Shown here one piece after another: positions 1 to 12,257 of a stretch of 64,000 nucleotides of DNA. A program made the translations under genes and the position numbers. Positions within the stretch are counted from its first letter, which is position 1. The number at the start of each line of letters is the position of its first letter. The notes under the pieces were generated by a model, which saw only the letters and a program-made list of their open reading frames with translations, did no database searches and was not told where the DNA came from. Source of the stretch: Hydractinia symbiolongicarpus (lineage: Eukaryota > Cnidaria > Hydrozoa > Anthoathecata > Hydractiniidae); NCBI RefSeq assembly GCF_029227915.1, contig NC_079875.1, positions 14,567,001-14,631,000 of the forward strand, read 5' to 3'.

Positions 1-1398
1 AAATCCGTTTTTTTCTGATTTTCGGGTAAAATCTGACAAAATAGGGAAATCAATTTGATCAAATGTCCAAATTATGCAAAATGATTCTTCTTAATAAAAT
101 AAAGTTGTGTTGCAAGTTTGAGGTTCTAAAGATAATCCCAACAGGAGTTATTAAATTTTAACCATTATAAAGATTTCATAGAGATTTTTAGGGGTAGCTT
201 GGAGTAATGGCTAATATCAAAGCCTCTGAAAGGTATCGGACCTAAATATTTGGCATGCAGAGGCCCCTCACCCCCCCCCCCCCCCCCCCGATCGAATAGG
301 GTTAAACATGTACAATTTACTTATCAAATTTTTTAAAAGATATTTTTTCCCCTTTGTTTAGCACACAAAAACTACTGGCATAAAACAAGCATGCAAAGTA
401 TCGTCACACTTGTAATACAAAACCTAAACTGTGTTCCAAAGAACGGATTTTTTGGAAACAATACATACTTGAACAACACAAAGAAATTGTTTCCAAAAAA
501 TATTACAATTTTGCATAAAAACAACGTTGAAAATATATACATTGACATGTGACAAGACATCCACAGTTTATATAGCAGCTATAAGAGGTTAATATCTAGT
601 CAATTTTTAACCTATTCATATACGTAATAAAATTATAAATCAAAATCACAGAAACTGCGAAACTTACTAAACTATATTTTTTTACCTAGACCTAAGGAAA
701 CTTAAACCAGTTTAAGTCACTTGGGTCCATGATGTATGTTTTAGGCTAATTTACATGAGAATCTTTATCACTTTTTGAAATGTGGATGGCGTTCCACTTT
801 GAATAAATTAATGGAAGTAAACTTCGAGCTAGGAGTGAGATATGTTTTTTTTTCAGTGAGCATGCTGTAAAGTCATAAAAACAGGCCACCCCAGAAATAA
901 AACATTATGTAAAAAGTGGCATTCTTTATTGTTGTGTAAAATTTACTTTGCCTTAAATACACTCCAGTCTCATGTAAACATGTTGTATCTGCTACAAAAT
1001 ATGAAGATCTGCTAAAAGGTAACTGCATCACCGGTTACCATCATAAATACAAGTGTTAATTTTTTTAAGCATATTTGAGCATATTTTCTTACTTAAATTT
1101 TAATTATAAATGAAAACTATGATTATGTTCTAAAAGAAATGTTTACGTCTTAATCAATAAACGTTTTCTAGTTAAATATATCTATATTTATATGTTACTA
1201 TAAAACTATAATGTCACCCTACAAAGGTGAAAAATTTTTCAGATATGCAAATACTCATAATTATAAACAGATATTAAGACGTAAGAAAAGTTGAGATACA
1301 AACTTTTATAAAATATAAACACTAAATAAGGTATCACATAAAAATACTCTAAAATAAAAAAAAAATCCAAATATTAAAACGAAAAAAATTATTTAGTA
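1..1398. other. Intergenic DNA downstream of the p53-family gene; dispersed repeat and poly-C tract
   Basis: I see no supportable coding region here. Bases about 70-265 resemble bases about 33835-34000 (shared landmarks: AATAAAGTTGTGTTG, a run around ATTATAA.GATTTCATA, and a CTCTGA.AGG stretch), so this is a copy of a dispersed non-coding repeat. A run of 19 C lies at 271-289, directly after that repeat. The rest is AT-rich low-complexity sequence. The gene on the minus strand ends at 1399, so the 3' UTR and polyadenylation site must fall in this stretch, but I cannot place the cleavage site. Confidence 0.5.
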
Positions 1399-4300
1399 TT
1401 ATATTTTATTCTGGAAATCTATGTTTGCCTCCACCGTAACTTCTTTATATTGTCTACCATAATGTAAAGGATCACTAAGACTTCTCTTAATTTGGTTTGT
1501 TATTACTGAAGATGTGCTGCGAAGTTCTTCAGTCTTTATAGTTGCAAACTGAAATAAACAAATCAAACAATTCAATATTTTACTATTTTAAATCAAAACA
1601 CCTCGTACCTGTGAGATCCTATTAAATAATACAGTAAGCTATGACAGGCATAGTTGATGTTTCCATTTTCCTACAAAGTCACAGAAATATGAATATCTCA
1701 AATGTTAATCAACAGATTAAATGTCACGTCAATAATATTAATTTAAATGTCAATCCCTTAAATTAAATTTCCATGCACTTATGAAAGCCAAACGATTTTG
1801 AAACGAATGAAAGGACCCCCTGTGGCAGCCAGGCCAATTTATCCAATTCTGAACAGACAGGTTAATGAAGTCGTTAAAAGCTATTAAACCTTACAATCTC
1901 TACAACCGCGCGTCAAAAGCACATTTACATTTTCTTGATCAGCATTTCAAGCTTTACATAATAGAGGTAACAGCTAACCAAATTTCTGGAATTTTTTTTT
2001 GTGTGTATCAACAGGTCGTTTATTCATTATCAAAATTCATAAGTATAATAACAACACATCGTCCATACGATGTGTTGTTATTGTAAATAAAGATAAAGTG
2101 TAATTTTATTTTTAAATCAGCAAGAACATACAATTAGAAGTAATTCAACTAGAAGAAAATGTCTTTAAATGTGTTTAAATCATTACATTGTAAAGACGAA
2201 CAAAATAAGGAATTAAAAAAAATTTCTTACTTTTGGACCTAATCACCCTTTTTTTATAAGCATAGGGCTGATTTTAGCTTAGCCTCAATATAATTAGAAT
2301 ACTGTAAAGTTGAGCCTGAAATTATGCTGATTGGTATGCTAATATATTTTTGTCTTTTTTGATTTTGTATTGTAAAAAAGCTGTATTGTAAAAAATTTCT
2401 TTTGGTCCAGGATTTCGTTGGTAACAGTGAAACTCATTTTGATAGTATTTGAAATTTAATGTATAGTCAATGTGCAACCATCTAACCTGTTCCTATAATT
2501 TGTTACTATTTCTCAATAATGAAGTTGATTTGCAAGTATTCATAAAACTTGTTCATGTGTATAATGTTAGGGTTTATTTTGTTGTTTATAAATAATAACA
2601 CTGTTCTAGCATCTGATATTCTGATCTGATCTTATGTTGTTCCCTTTTGTAAAAATTACTTTTGGCATAAACATTGAGTAACCAGATAAATTTTCCAGCT
2701 TAAGGTAATGCTTGCTTGAGCTTGCATATGCCCTTTAATGTTATGCCTATAAAAAATAGTGTATACAGAAAACTAATTTGAAAAAAATGAAGGGAAAAAA
2801 CTGTTTAGGTAACTTAAATATTTAGACATTATGCAGCCATTTTTCTTTTATGCACATGGTCTGATCTTCAAACTCAACGAACTGCATGTGTACCAGCAAA
2901 GAAAAATCCAAGATGGTCAGGAAAACTTACTCCAGCAAGGATGACATATTAGTGTGTGTCAATTATTTTGAACATTGTGTCAACAATTAATATAATTAAT
3001 ACACACTTCTGACAAGCACAAGAAAAAGAATAAACAAGAACACTAAAAAACGTACTTTTTCTTCTTTCTGACGTGAAGAAGAGCTATAAATATAAATCAG
3101 GTATTAATTAGTTATCACAATTTTTAATTGAAGAGGTACAAAACAAATTCAAAAATACTTGTATAGCAAAAAGCATGCAAAACACTTGGTGGAAAAATAA
3201 GAACAATTTTTCGTAAAGCTGTATTTGAGTGACAAAGAATAAACATCATTGTCACATTTATGATCACGTTATACATGCTTTCTTTTGTCCACCATTGTTT
3301 TTGGTTTAATTTTTTGCATTAATTTTGACCAAAGTGTCAAACAGAAACTTTGATTACCCTGTCATAGAATGCTTTGTTTACTAAGTCAAATTTTGTCATG
3401 TTAGTTTAATGTTGGGCCAAATTTGATCCCCTTATAGATTTTCAGGTGACAAAAAAGAACATCTAATCATAGTCGTTATCTCTCCACTATGTCAAATTTA
3501 TCACAAAGAAAGCAAAATTCTTGAACTAATTTTAGTTTAAAAAAATAAGTAAACATAAATCAAACATTCTGAGCCACTGTCATGTTCAACATACTTTCTT
3601 GTTTACTATGCTAAATTTTGTTAAAAACAGTCACTTAGACCAAGAAACCACTCATGTTACAAGGAAACTGTGCCTAAACAAGGCTCACAAGAGACAACGA
3701 AATGTTCTTATCATGACCCAAAGAGTCTATTTCAATAAATCGCTCAATTTCAGGAATGATTTCATAAAATACAGTTCACACCCAAATAACTTACCCTTGT
3801 TCGGCATAAGGTCCCTTAGCTACACTAATTTCACCTGAGGTTGCCATTAATGATGCCATGTGTAACAGACACTGTGCATTTGCTAAACCTTTAACCTAAA
3901 AACAAAAACAGTGATATTAATTGTAACACTCTAACATGTATATTTCTGTTTGTTAAGGCTAGACCTAAATATATTGTTAACTAATAAGATACTTCTTATG
4001 TCGGTTTTACATTAGTGTTCACAGGAAGCAAGTAAAGAATGCCAAAAAGGACAAGGTTATTTCCAACAAAAGTAAAATGGAAACATTCTAACTGAAAACA
4101 ACAAAAACTTTAATGGATCTACCTAGATATAAACGTCAGAAAAATTTAAAAATCTGTATTTTTGAACCGTTTCCACTTATTTTGCCCACAAATCCACTAT
4201 TATAGGGCTGGAAGAAAATTCTTTAAAAAACAGACTTCGTAACATTTAAGGTTTGATTGTTCTCATCTTTGTGCAAAAAATAAGAAAAAAACTAATGATC

Positions 4301-7300
4301 TAATTGTAAGAAAAGCTGGTCATTTATGAACTGCACCTGTACCATGTAGTAGCTCCTACAAAAGCCTTACCAAAGGTAGTTTGATACGATAATAGTTTTT
4401 ATCATCTTCTCCAACATCATCAAAAATTGTTAATAGTTTTCCTAGAGTAAAAGCAAAAAAAATGTTTAGAGAGTGAGTGTATCACTAAGAAAATCTTCAT
4501 CTACAGTAAAATATAGTTGAAATGAAGCTGTGAAAAAAGACAGATATAATTTTACTAAGGTCATACTACTTCTGAGTTGAAATATCACTATATCAATAAA
4601 TGGACTGCATGATACAGGGTCTTCAATTGGTCTGAATGTAATTGTTTAGCAGTACAATGTTTTGTTCCCAAAAAAAAAGACAATTTTCAAATGTATACCT
4701 TTGGGTTTATGTTTAGCATGCAGGCTACTCGAGCTAGGTTTTTCTATCATTTCTTTGTTTGTTTTACTTTGTGGATCCCTTTTTTGAGGTGGTGCTAAAC
4801 TAGCATCATTGCACATTGATTCAGCAGAAGTCGAAGCTTGCATCTATACAAAAAAAAGCTTATTAAATTTCTCTGAAAGAAACATAAAAGTCGCCATAAT
4901 ATTAACACCTGATATCCCATTGACAATTGCTTTCGACAATCCTATACGTACTTTAGATTCAGCAGTTTTTCTGTCTCTGCCAGGGCTTGAGCTGATCCGT
5001 ATATCTACTGAATCATGACCCTGCACTTGATCTCTAAACAAAGTGTTGAGTTTACCAATTTATGAGTAGATAATAATCAAATTCAACTCACGCTAGACAC
5101 AACTGCTTTTAATTCTTACTTGACATAAAGCAGGAAGTATAACACAACTGATCTTCGGTTAATTCCACCTTTACATGAGGTGGAACAGGTCAGTTTAAAA
5201 TTTTCCCAAAAGTTATTGCAACGCAATTTTCCACTATCTGGGCGAAACGAGACAACATAGTGTCCTGTGAGATCACACTTTTCATAAGAGGTGTCACCTT
5301 GAACTACTTGCAAAAGATGTTCAGAGTGCGTATTGCCTGCAAAAGAAGATTTTAGATATATCATAACACAAATATTATAAAAGTAATTCAAACAACATCC
5401 CAATACCTTCTTATTACAGAAGCATACGGATGTAAGAACAAAATCAACACAATCCACTAAAAACCTCTTTTTGCAAGCATTAAAATACCATGTTTCCAAA
5501 AACAAATTTAATTACCTTCATCTTGCATTAAATGCCACGGACATTTTTGTACAACATCATGCTTAAGACTTTCCTCTTTGTATTTTAGAAATGCTCGTAT
5601 TTTAGTATCTTTTACAGGAAGGTCAATCTTTGTGTGAAAATGAATAGGAACAGGACAACCATGACGAACGAATAACTTTTTTAATAATTTGGAGTAAGTG
5701 AAAGCACAGCTTTTGGTTGGTGGTTTTAAAGTGTCCTCAAACTCAATACCAAAGTTGTACCTACAATGTGTAATAAAAATATACGAAGTCTTCTATCTTT
5801 TTATTAAACCTAAGAAATAAACACTACAAAAATGATTTTACCAATTGAAATAGTACACAATGAACATAAAGAATTAGTAAATACCAAAACTTAATGCTTT
5901 TCCTTAGCTTACATTTTCTTGCAGTATCTAACCCGTATACGTCTGTCTCACAAAATGATACTAATAGCCAGATGCACATAATGCGGTATAAAAAAGACAG
6001 GTGACCCTGTTGGTTACCAAGGTTAATGACTAATCTTGGAATAAACAGAAGTATAGTAAGTATGAATTTATAAAAAAAAGAGATCATGTGGATAAAAAGA
6101 AATCATATAGGAAAAGACAATTTGTCATACTTTCCAGTTTTTGGTATAGTTCCTAAATCCGGCACTTTGGGATGAGCTGCCACATAAGAATCATAGACCA
6201 CAGACATTGGTGTTTGAAGCGTACGATTAGTGTAACTTGCCATTACCTATACAAGAAAAAATTTCTTTAGCCAATAAAACTACATGTTAACCTGCCTCAC
6301 ATCAAATAGTTTTTTTCTACAATCTATCTCACCTTGATCTAGAAAAAAAGGTGCTACAAATTAAACCAATGCCCCTTGGCAGGAGTGATTCAAATTTTAA
6401 ATTTGTTTGAAAATAGTATTGTCACATGGATGATGACGATGATGATGATCATGATGAGGAGGAAACAAATACATATGCTAACAAATGAGGTAAATTTGTA
6501 AGACACAGTGGATATACAATTTGCAGTGGGTAATATTGTGCATACCAGCAAATTTTACAGTGCTTATTTTAGGATGTAAAGCAAGAAATAGATCAAAAGA
6601 ATGTCTAAAAAAGTAAAGCTCTAGACAAAAAGTGTTACAAGTTGGAAATAAGTGAACTACATCCTTTGATGTCATGCAGAACACTCAATTTACATACTCC
6701 TATGTACAAAAATTTGGCTGTCCAATACACAATACAACTTTTGTGTTCTTGGGGTATTTTAGCAGGCTCACTGTATATAAATCTTTCTCTTAAAAAGTTG
6801 TTTAATATTTTCAGAGATTGTTTATTTTTTTACTTACTTTCCACCAGGAGACCCTAATTTTTCCTACCACGGTGAAATCGAAATAGCTGAGGTGTAAAAA
6901 TTATGCTGGGTCGCTAAAATACTGACCCTGCTTTTTTATTGGTTACTTCTATTATTCTTTACTCACATGATCATTTTTGGGAAATCCTTTGTTTTGAATG
7001 CAAATGGCCTCACACACTTACACAAATATAGTTAACAGGGTAAGACATGACCACGCTGGCTTTGTGCTCATTTTTTATTTTAATTTGGGATTTGCTCTGA
7101 GAAATTATTTTGTGTTAATTGGTGGATTTGAATTTTAGAGATTTGATCTGATATATTCGTTTGCGTCTAAGCTTTTGCTGACATGTAATCGAGGCTGCCA
7201 TCTATATTTTTTTGTGGCAGGTAATATATCTACCAAATCACAAAGATAGTGATTCAAAAGACGTTTTTTACCATTTTAATAAGAAGCTTATTCCTCGTCA

Positions 7301-10300
7301 ATGCTCAAAAAATTTTTACTGACACTCAAAATTATCCAGAATACTTGATAAAATGCAAAAAGAAAGCTTAACAACAGTTTTAAGTTTGAAGAAGTAAGCA
7401 CATCAAGATAGTTAAAAACTATGAGAGCAGATGTTAAATTTACAAATCTAAATTTGCATGACACACTAACCTGAAGATCAACTTCTTTGACCTGAGTCAG
7501 ATTTGGAAAAAGCATAAATGATATGAAAATTTTTAGAGTTTACATCACTGTAATTTTTCTCGATGACATGTCTAATATAATAATTACATTTAAAGCAAAA
7601 CAACTAACAATTTTTTTATCAAAAACAGTGAAGGTATACATACTAATTGGTTGTAGGTATTGCTACTGTTGGCAGGACGTACTTGTGTATAATTCTGCTC
7701 CTAAAATTTTAAAATTTAGTGCATTAAGCAACATAACTTATGATCAATAGGTTAAAAAATTTTTCATAGCAAGTAAGTTTTAAAAATATACCTGATTTGA
7801 AGTGAATTTTTGTTTTTTTCTCTGAGGTTCGCTTGTAACATCTTCATTGGACACCTAATCAAACATTCATACATACGATTAAACAGGAAATACAAAGTCA
7901 TTAGAATTCCTTAGTAAACAACACATATAGTTGTGATACTAGAGATAACGTTCCAAATGTTGTTTACACAGTATATATTAAATTTAAGTTTGCCAATACT
8001 TTATTTTTTCTATGACAAAATGAATAGGTGGTAAGGATGTCTGCAGTAAGAAATATTGTTTTAGTTCCCCAAGTTATAACATCATTATCATCATCAACAT
8101 TTAGGCTTCTAATAATAAAAAGGTGAATATGTGAGGAAATAAAGCCTGCCTTGCATAAATAAATGATTACAAGTTGAATTAAAATGAAATAGCGATATAC
8201 AATATCTTCTTGTAAAAATTCTATAAGTTTTTCATATTTATGTCACCTCTGGTAATTGTCTGCTAATTAAGCATTTAATTAATTCCTCTTTATAGCCCCT
8301 GGAGGGCTTATTAAATTCTAGAGGTTTTAGACAGAGGGCTAAATAAAAGGAGGGGTTCTAAATAACTTTTTGAGTCGCTGAGGGTGGGGGCTTATTAGAA
8401 GGGAGGGCTGAATAAAAGGAGGGGCTAAAAAAGGGGAATTACGTTGTTTTGCACAAGAAAGTATAAAATATGTGTTATGCTTTTGCTGTGAAATATTTGT
8501 TGTTTCAATAAATACTTGTACATTGCTCTGTCATAAAAAGAAACATTTATCATAAAAAACAGTTAGCAGGAAATTATTTTTTATAGCCTAAAGTTGACAA
8601 TTTTTTTTTATGGTCAGTGTTCACAGCTCATACAGACGTTGGTAGAAATGTGAAAGGCAATGGTTCAGCATATTAAATACCTCTGTATATGAAGTTATAG
8701 CTGAATTCTGCTGTGTAGTGGAATAACTAAGTCCAGGCATTATCATAACTGGACTCTAAAAAAAAATTCACGGGTAATTAATTTAGCATGTGTCTATTGT
8801 CTACTGTTATATGAAAAACATATTGGTTTTATTTATTCCCGCTTTAATTGAATTAACAACAAAACGTTTTGACGAAAAGAACAAAGAATTTTATGGGTAA
8901 TTTTGCTCACTATTTCGCTGTTTTTTATTCGGTATCTATAGTGAATTTTTCCACAGGACCAAATACTAGTTTTGGAATATTAAGAAAACATCCAAACACG
9001 TAAAAAGGTATAGTAATAAAAATGTATTAGTACTAAGAAGTTAATAAAAAGTAACTAAGATTTAACATACTTTAACTTCTTGTTTCACCAAGAATTCCTG
9101 ATTTCGCACATTGGCAAACACATCTGTTAAAAAAAATTTTTATTATTACAATGAAAAACAAAGAAAAACACACAATTAGAAAAATAATAAATCCTGATGA
9201 AGGAGTTGTTTAATTTCCGCTGATGAAGATTTTCTCACTTTAAAGTCATGATTCCCATTGTGAATAAAATAAAATATATTGATGTAATTTTTCATGTCCT
9301 AGCAATGATTGTTAAGAAATTATTTCTTTTCAATTTGAATGCTATTCTAATCAATTTATATATATCATTTTAATCACATGCTGCACACTGCTTGTTTGTT
9401 TTAAGGAGTGGTCTAGTGGGTTTTTAAATCTAAAATTTGGATTCAGTGACATTAAATTAGCTAAAATAGTTTGTTCTTTTATTTTAATTTACTTAGTTGC
9501 TTCAAATATTAGAAGATCCAATGAGAAAAATCTGGTATTTTTAAAGTATTTTGATGTCATGACCATTAGAAATTTAATGTGATGTAACTACAGAAACACA
9601 ATGATTCTTGGTGTATGTGTATGTAGAAAATTTTGTTGTCAGAAATATAGAAGAGGGATTTGTTATTGCTTAAAAGTTATAGTTTACTGTTTAGATGGTC
9701 AATTAGTTTTTTTTAAGTTTTTGACAGTGTTGTTTATCGTTGAGGTGATTTACTCTACTGCAATGAAGAAAAGCGTAATATCTTATTCCCTTGGTTTTTT
9801 TATATGCGTAAAATTTTCAGTAGCTACGTGATAAACAATGTTGTGTTTATGGAAATAAATAAAAAGCTTACAAATTTTTAGTTATTGTCCATTCACTACA
9901 AGATTTTAAATATTTCATTAGAAATGCTTTGTTTGCCTACTGCTGCACAATAAATATTACAAGTATATGTCACAATTTTTTTTCTCTTCATATCGTTGGC
10001 CATTTACACTTTGAAAAAAAGCATCTACCTTGGTACATATATTTTTGATTTGTGTATTGTCAAAATCTTTGATCTCTTAACACTATTTTTTCAAGTAATA
10101 ATTTTAAATTAAATGACTTACCACCATCAGGAACATCATCCTCCAACAAGTATTTGAATCTAAAGGTAAGTAAAAAACATCAGATAAATCAAGCTTGGAA
10201 GAACTTATAAGTGATTACTCTATTAACGGAAATCAATGATTAGTAATTGGCAAGAACAAAAATAAGATTAATGCATTTTCAATTGGACTATAAATTATAC

Positions 10301-12047
10301 ACGACTACTGCAGGTTAAGTTTGAGAAAAATTAAAAAGTTTATCAACTTTATTCAAACACCTGCTTCTGGTTTTCCACTGGTTAAAAAGTTTCATTGAGA
10401 GGCATACCGATTAAGCGCCCAGCATTTTTTAAGCACCTCCCTTTAATAAGCGTCCAGGTAATTCCCTCAAAGTTTAATAAGCGTCCAGCACTTATTAAGC
10501 GCCCTCTTGAATAAGCGCCACCTGATAAAAGGGGGTGCTTAATCAAAAACTACCTTGAGAAACTGGGCGCTTATTTGAAAATATTAATTTCTTATATTGA
10601 GAATGAAAAAACACAAATTTGTTATACAATTTCCTATACAATTTTTCTAAAAAACCCTAAAAAAACCAAACTTCATTTTGTTACATTTTTTCTTCAGTTT
10701 TATTGTTCAAAAAAAAAAAAAAAAAAAAATTGAAAATTACTATAAGGAAAAAGCGCCCATGATTAAGAGCCCATGCAAAATATCCAAAAATTTTATAACC
10801 GCCCAGGGCGCTTGTTCGGATCATTACGGTATATATATTTTCATTATAACAAATATAATATAAAAGCTTTAATAGTTTTAAAGTTCTGATTGCGCTTTCA
10901 TGGTTTTAGGACAAAATAAAACATTAATTAAGCACACATGTACGCATTTCAATTGTTTAAGAACACCATACAGTGTTTTTTAAGCTGGGAGATGTTCAAC
11001 AAGTACAGTACCGCTTGAATGTAACTTTATAAGTACGCGAGTTTTACGACCTCATGTAATGATCTCATGCCTACATAAAGAACCTTCACATATCTTCTGT
11101 ATATTTTGTGTGTGAAATATAACATTTAGCTTTGTGTGAAATAAAATAAAATTGCACGCACGCATTCGTAAAACATGAGCATCAGCGAAAAGCATTAATA
11201 AACGAATGGTTTGACATTGCTGCCCGTGAGTAAAAACAATAAATACTTAAATCCTTGTTAAATTATATTTTCTTCCGTTGATCTCTTGACGACTATATTA
11301 TAATACCTGTATACGTCTGTCCATCTGTTTGTCACACAAAATGGTAGCTTAGCCGCGGAAAATGCGAGGCGCACGTAATGCAGTATAAAAAGGATGGGCA
11401 AACCCGTGGATTTTTACACGGGCTAAAAACAAACGCAGTTCACATGAGCTAATTAAATTTCGCAAACAAGACATGAACTCTATTGTTTTCATTTTAGCAT
11501 TCTCACCTTATATTGAATGAAATGCTGAGTGCCGATGCAAATTACAAAGGCTGGCATATTTAGAAAGTAAAGCTAATTAAAATAAAGCGCAACAACATGC
11601 TTTTAATTCACACTTTACGTTGTTATCTTTACTTTAAGTAGTTAAAATGCTACATATAAATGGAAATATGAAGAAAGTCTAAATAGAGGAACTTTTGTAA
11701 CTGCCTGCATTAACATGAGCGTGCGTTCATCATTGTTTCCCAAGAATAGGGTGTTGTTTTTCAGGTCCCTCCAGTATATCCCCATTTTTCTTTCAAAATG
11801 ACAGGCTTGCACTCAATACATGAACACCACCCCATAGGAAGGGCTATTAAAATTCTTATTAAATATTATAACAGACATTCATACAGCACAAGTATATATT
11901 CTTCAATGTAAATTTTTAGAATCTTGTCTAAATGTATGAAAAGCATAACAACACTTACTCTTGGCTCATGCCAGGTTGTAATTCCCTAATGAGCTCATGC
12001 TCACCCTGGCTGAGGGGCATTTCTGTCTCAGTATCTTCATCATCCAT
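1399..12047 (-). CDS. TP53-like: p53/p63/p73-family transcription factor (14 coding exons)
   Basis: Stress-response transcription factor that binds DNA as a tetramer in the nucleus. Minus-strand exons: 12047-11959, 10159-10122, 9123-9071, 8755-8681, 7854-7792, 6246-6131, 5760-5516, 5336-5120, 5033-4952, 4843-4699, 4441-4371, 3895-3795, 3083-3056 and 1548-1399. They join in phase to 490 codons plus stop. The DNA-binding domain (about residues 107-327) keeps all four zinc ligands, C218, H221 (KCPWH), C277 and C281 (CSTSCKGGINRRS). It also keeps DNA-contact arginines R287, R311 and R318 (SSSPGRDRK), equivalent to human R248, R273 and R280; human C275 and C277 are replaced by serine. Residues 1-60 are acidic, with EFKYLLEDD resembling the Mdm2-binding helix. 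EPQRKKQKF near residue 97 is a basic patch. A tetramerisation segment is probable near residues 383-412. No SAM domain is seen. The start is uncertain: the ATG directly follows a possible splice acceptor (TTTATTTAG), so a non-coding or further coding exon may lie upstream. The very short exon 3083-3056 is the least certain. Confidence 0.9.
2047..2082. repeat. Perfect 15-bp inverted repeat (hairpin) in the last p53-family intron
   Basis: Bases 2047-2061 are the exact reverse complement of 2068-2082, leaving a 6-base loop (TCCATA). It sits in the intron between exons 3083-3056 and 1548-1399. It could form a stem in the pre-mRNA or be the core of a small foldback element; function is unknown. 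Confidence 0.8.
5929..6030 (+). mobile_element. Highly degenerate Helitron-derived fragment in a p53-family intron
   Basis: The sequence contains CCCGTATACGTCTGTCT, then CACAAAATGATA, a GCACATAATGCGGTATAAAA block and a decayed GTGACCCTGT...GGTTAATGAC end, in the same order as the intact short Helitrons at 47046-47200 and 44505-44660. The 3' hairpin and the CTAGT terminus are no longer intact. It lies between p53-family exons 6246-6131 and 5760-5516 and does not touch their splice sites. Confidence 0.55.
8285..8440. repeat. Imperfect inverted repeats of GGGCTTATTA/GGGCTAAATAAA type
   Basis: Several copies of a GAGGGCTTATTA or AGGGCTAAATAAAAGGAGGGG motif occur in about 150 bases. The pattern resembles the GGGCGCTTAAT MITEs at 10405-10831 and 32751-33156 but lacks the central CG and the TACCGTAATGAT ends. 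It is probably a related or decayed foldback element inside the p53-family intron between exons 8755-8681 and 7854-7792. Confidence 0.45.
10405..10831. mobile_element. MITE of the GGGCGCTTAAT family (degenerate left end)
   Basis: The right end reads ATCATTACGGTA (10820-10831), identical to the right end of the complete copy at 32751-33156. The left end begins TACCG but has lost about ten bases of the terminal repeat. Inside are many copies of AAGCGCCC/GGGCGCTT spaced like those in the other copy, plus a long A-tract (about 10710-10729). Non-coding. It lies in the first p53-family intron. Confidence 0.7.
11291..11437 (+). mobile_element. Degenerate short non-autonomous Helitron
   Basis: Starts CTATATTATAATACC, continues with GTATACGTCTGTCC, CACACAAAATGGTAGCTTAG and GTATAAAAAGGATGGGC, and ends with the hairpin CCCGTGGATTTTTACACGGG followed by CTAA. 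One arm of the hairpin has a substitution and the terminal CTAGT is lost. Same family as 47046-47200. It lies in the first p53-family intron. Confidence 0.65.
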
Positions 12048-12257
12048 CTAAATAAAAACATATTACTTTAGGCCAAAACGGTTTTACAAAGTTAGATAGA
12101 GAATTCACTATTTTTTAAAAGAAAGATTTTATAAGAACAAAAGATTCATACTTTGCAATAAAATGATAACAAAATTAGATCACTAGAAAAAAAAAACAGT
12201 CTAATTTTTTGCATAATATAAATGGAGCTAAATGAATATTTAGTCAATAAATACATG

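Noticed and set aside
5116-5505. Single 129-codon ORF as a stand-alone gene
   Set aside because: It only overlaps p53-family exon 5336-5120 and runs through a splice acceptor and donor.
10678-10863. 61-codon ORF with poly-lysine
   Set aside because: Caused by the A-tract inside the MITE at 10405-10831.
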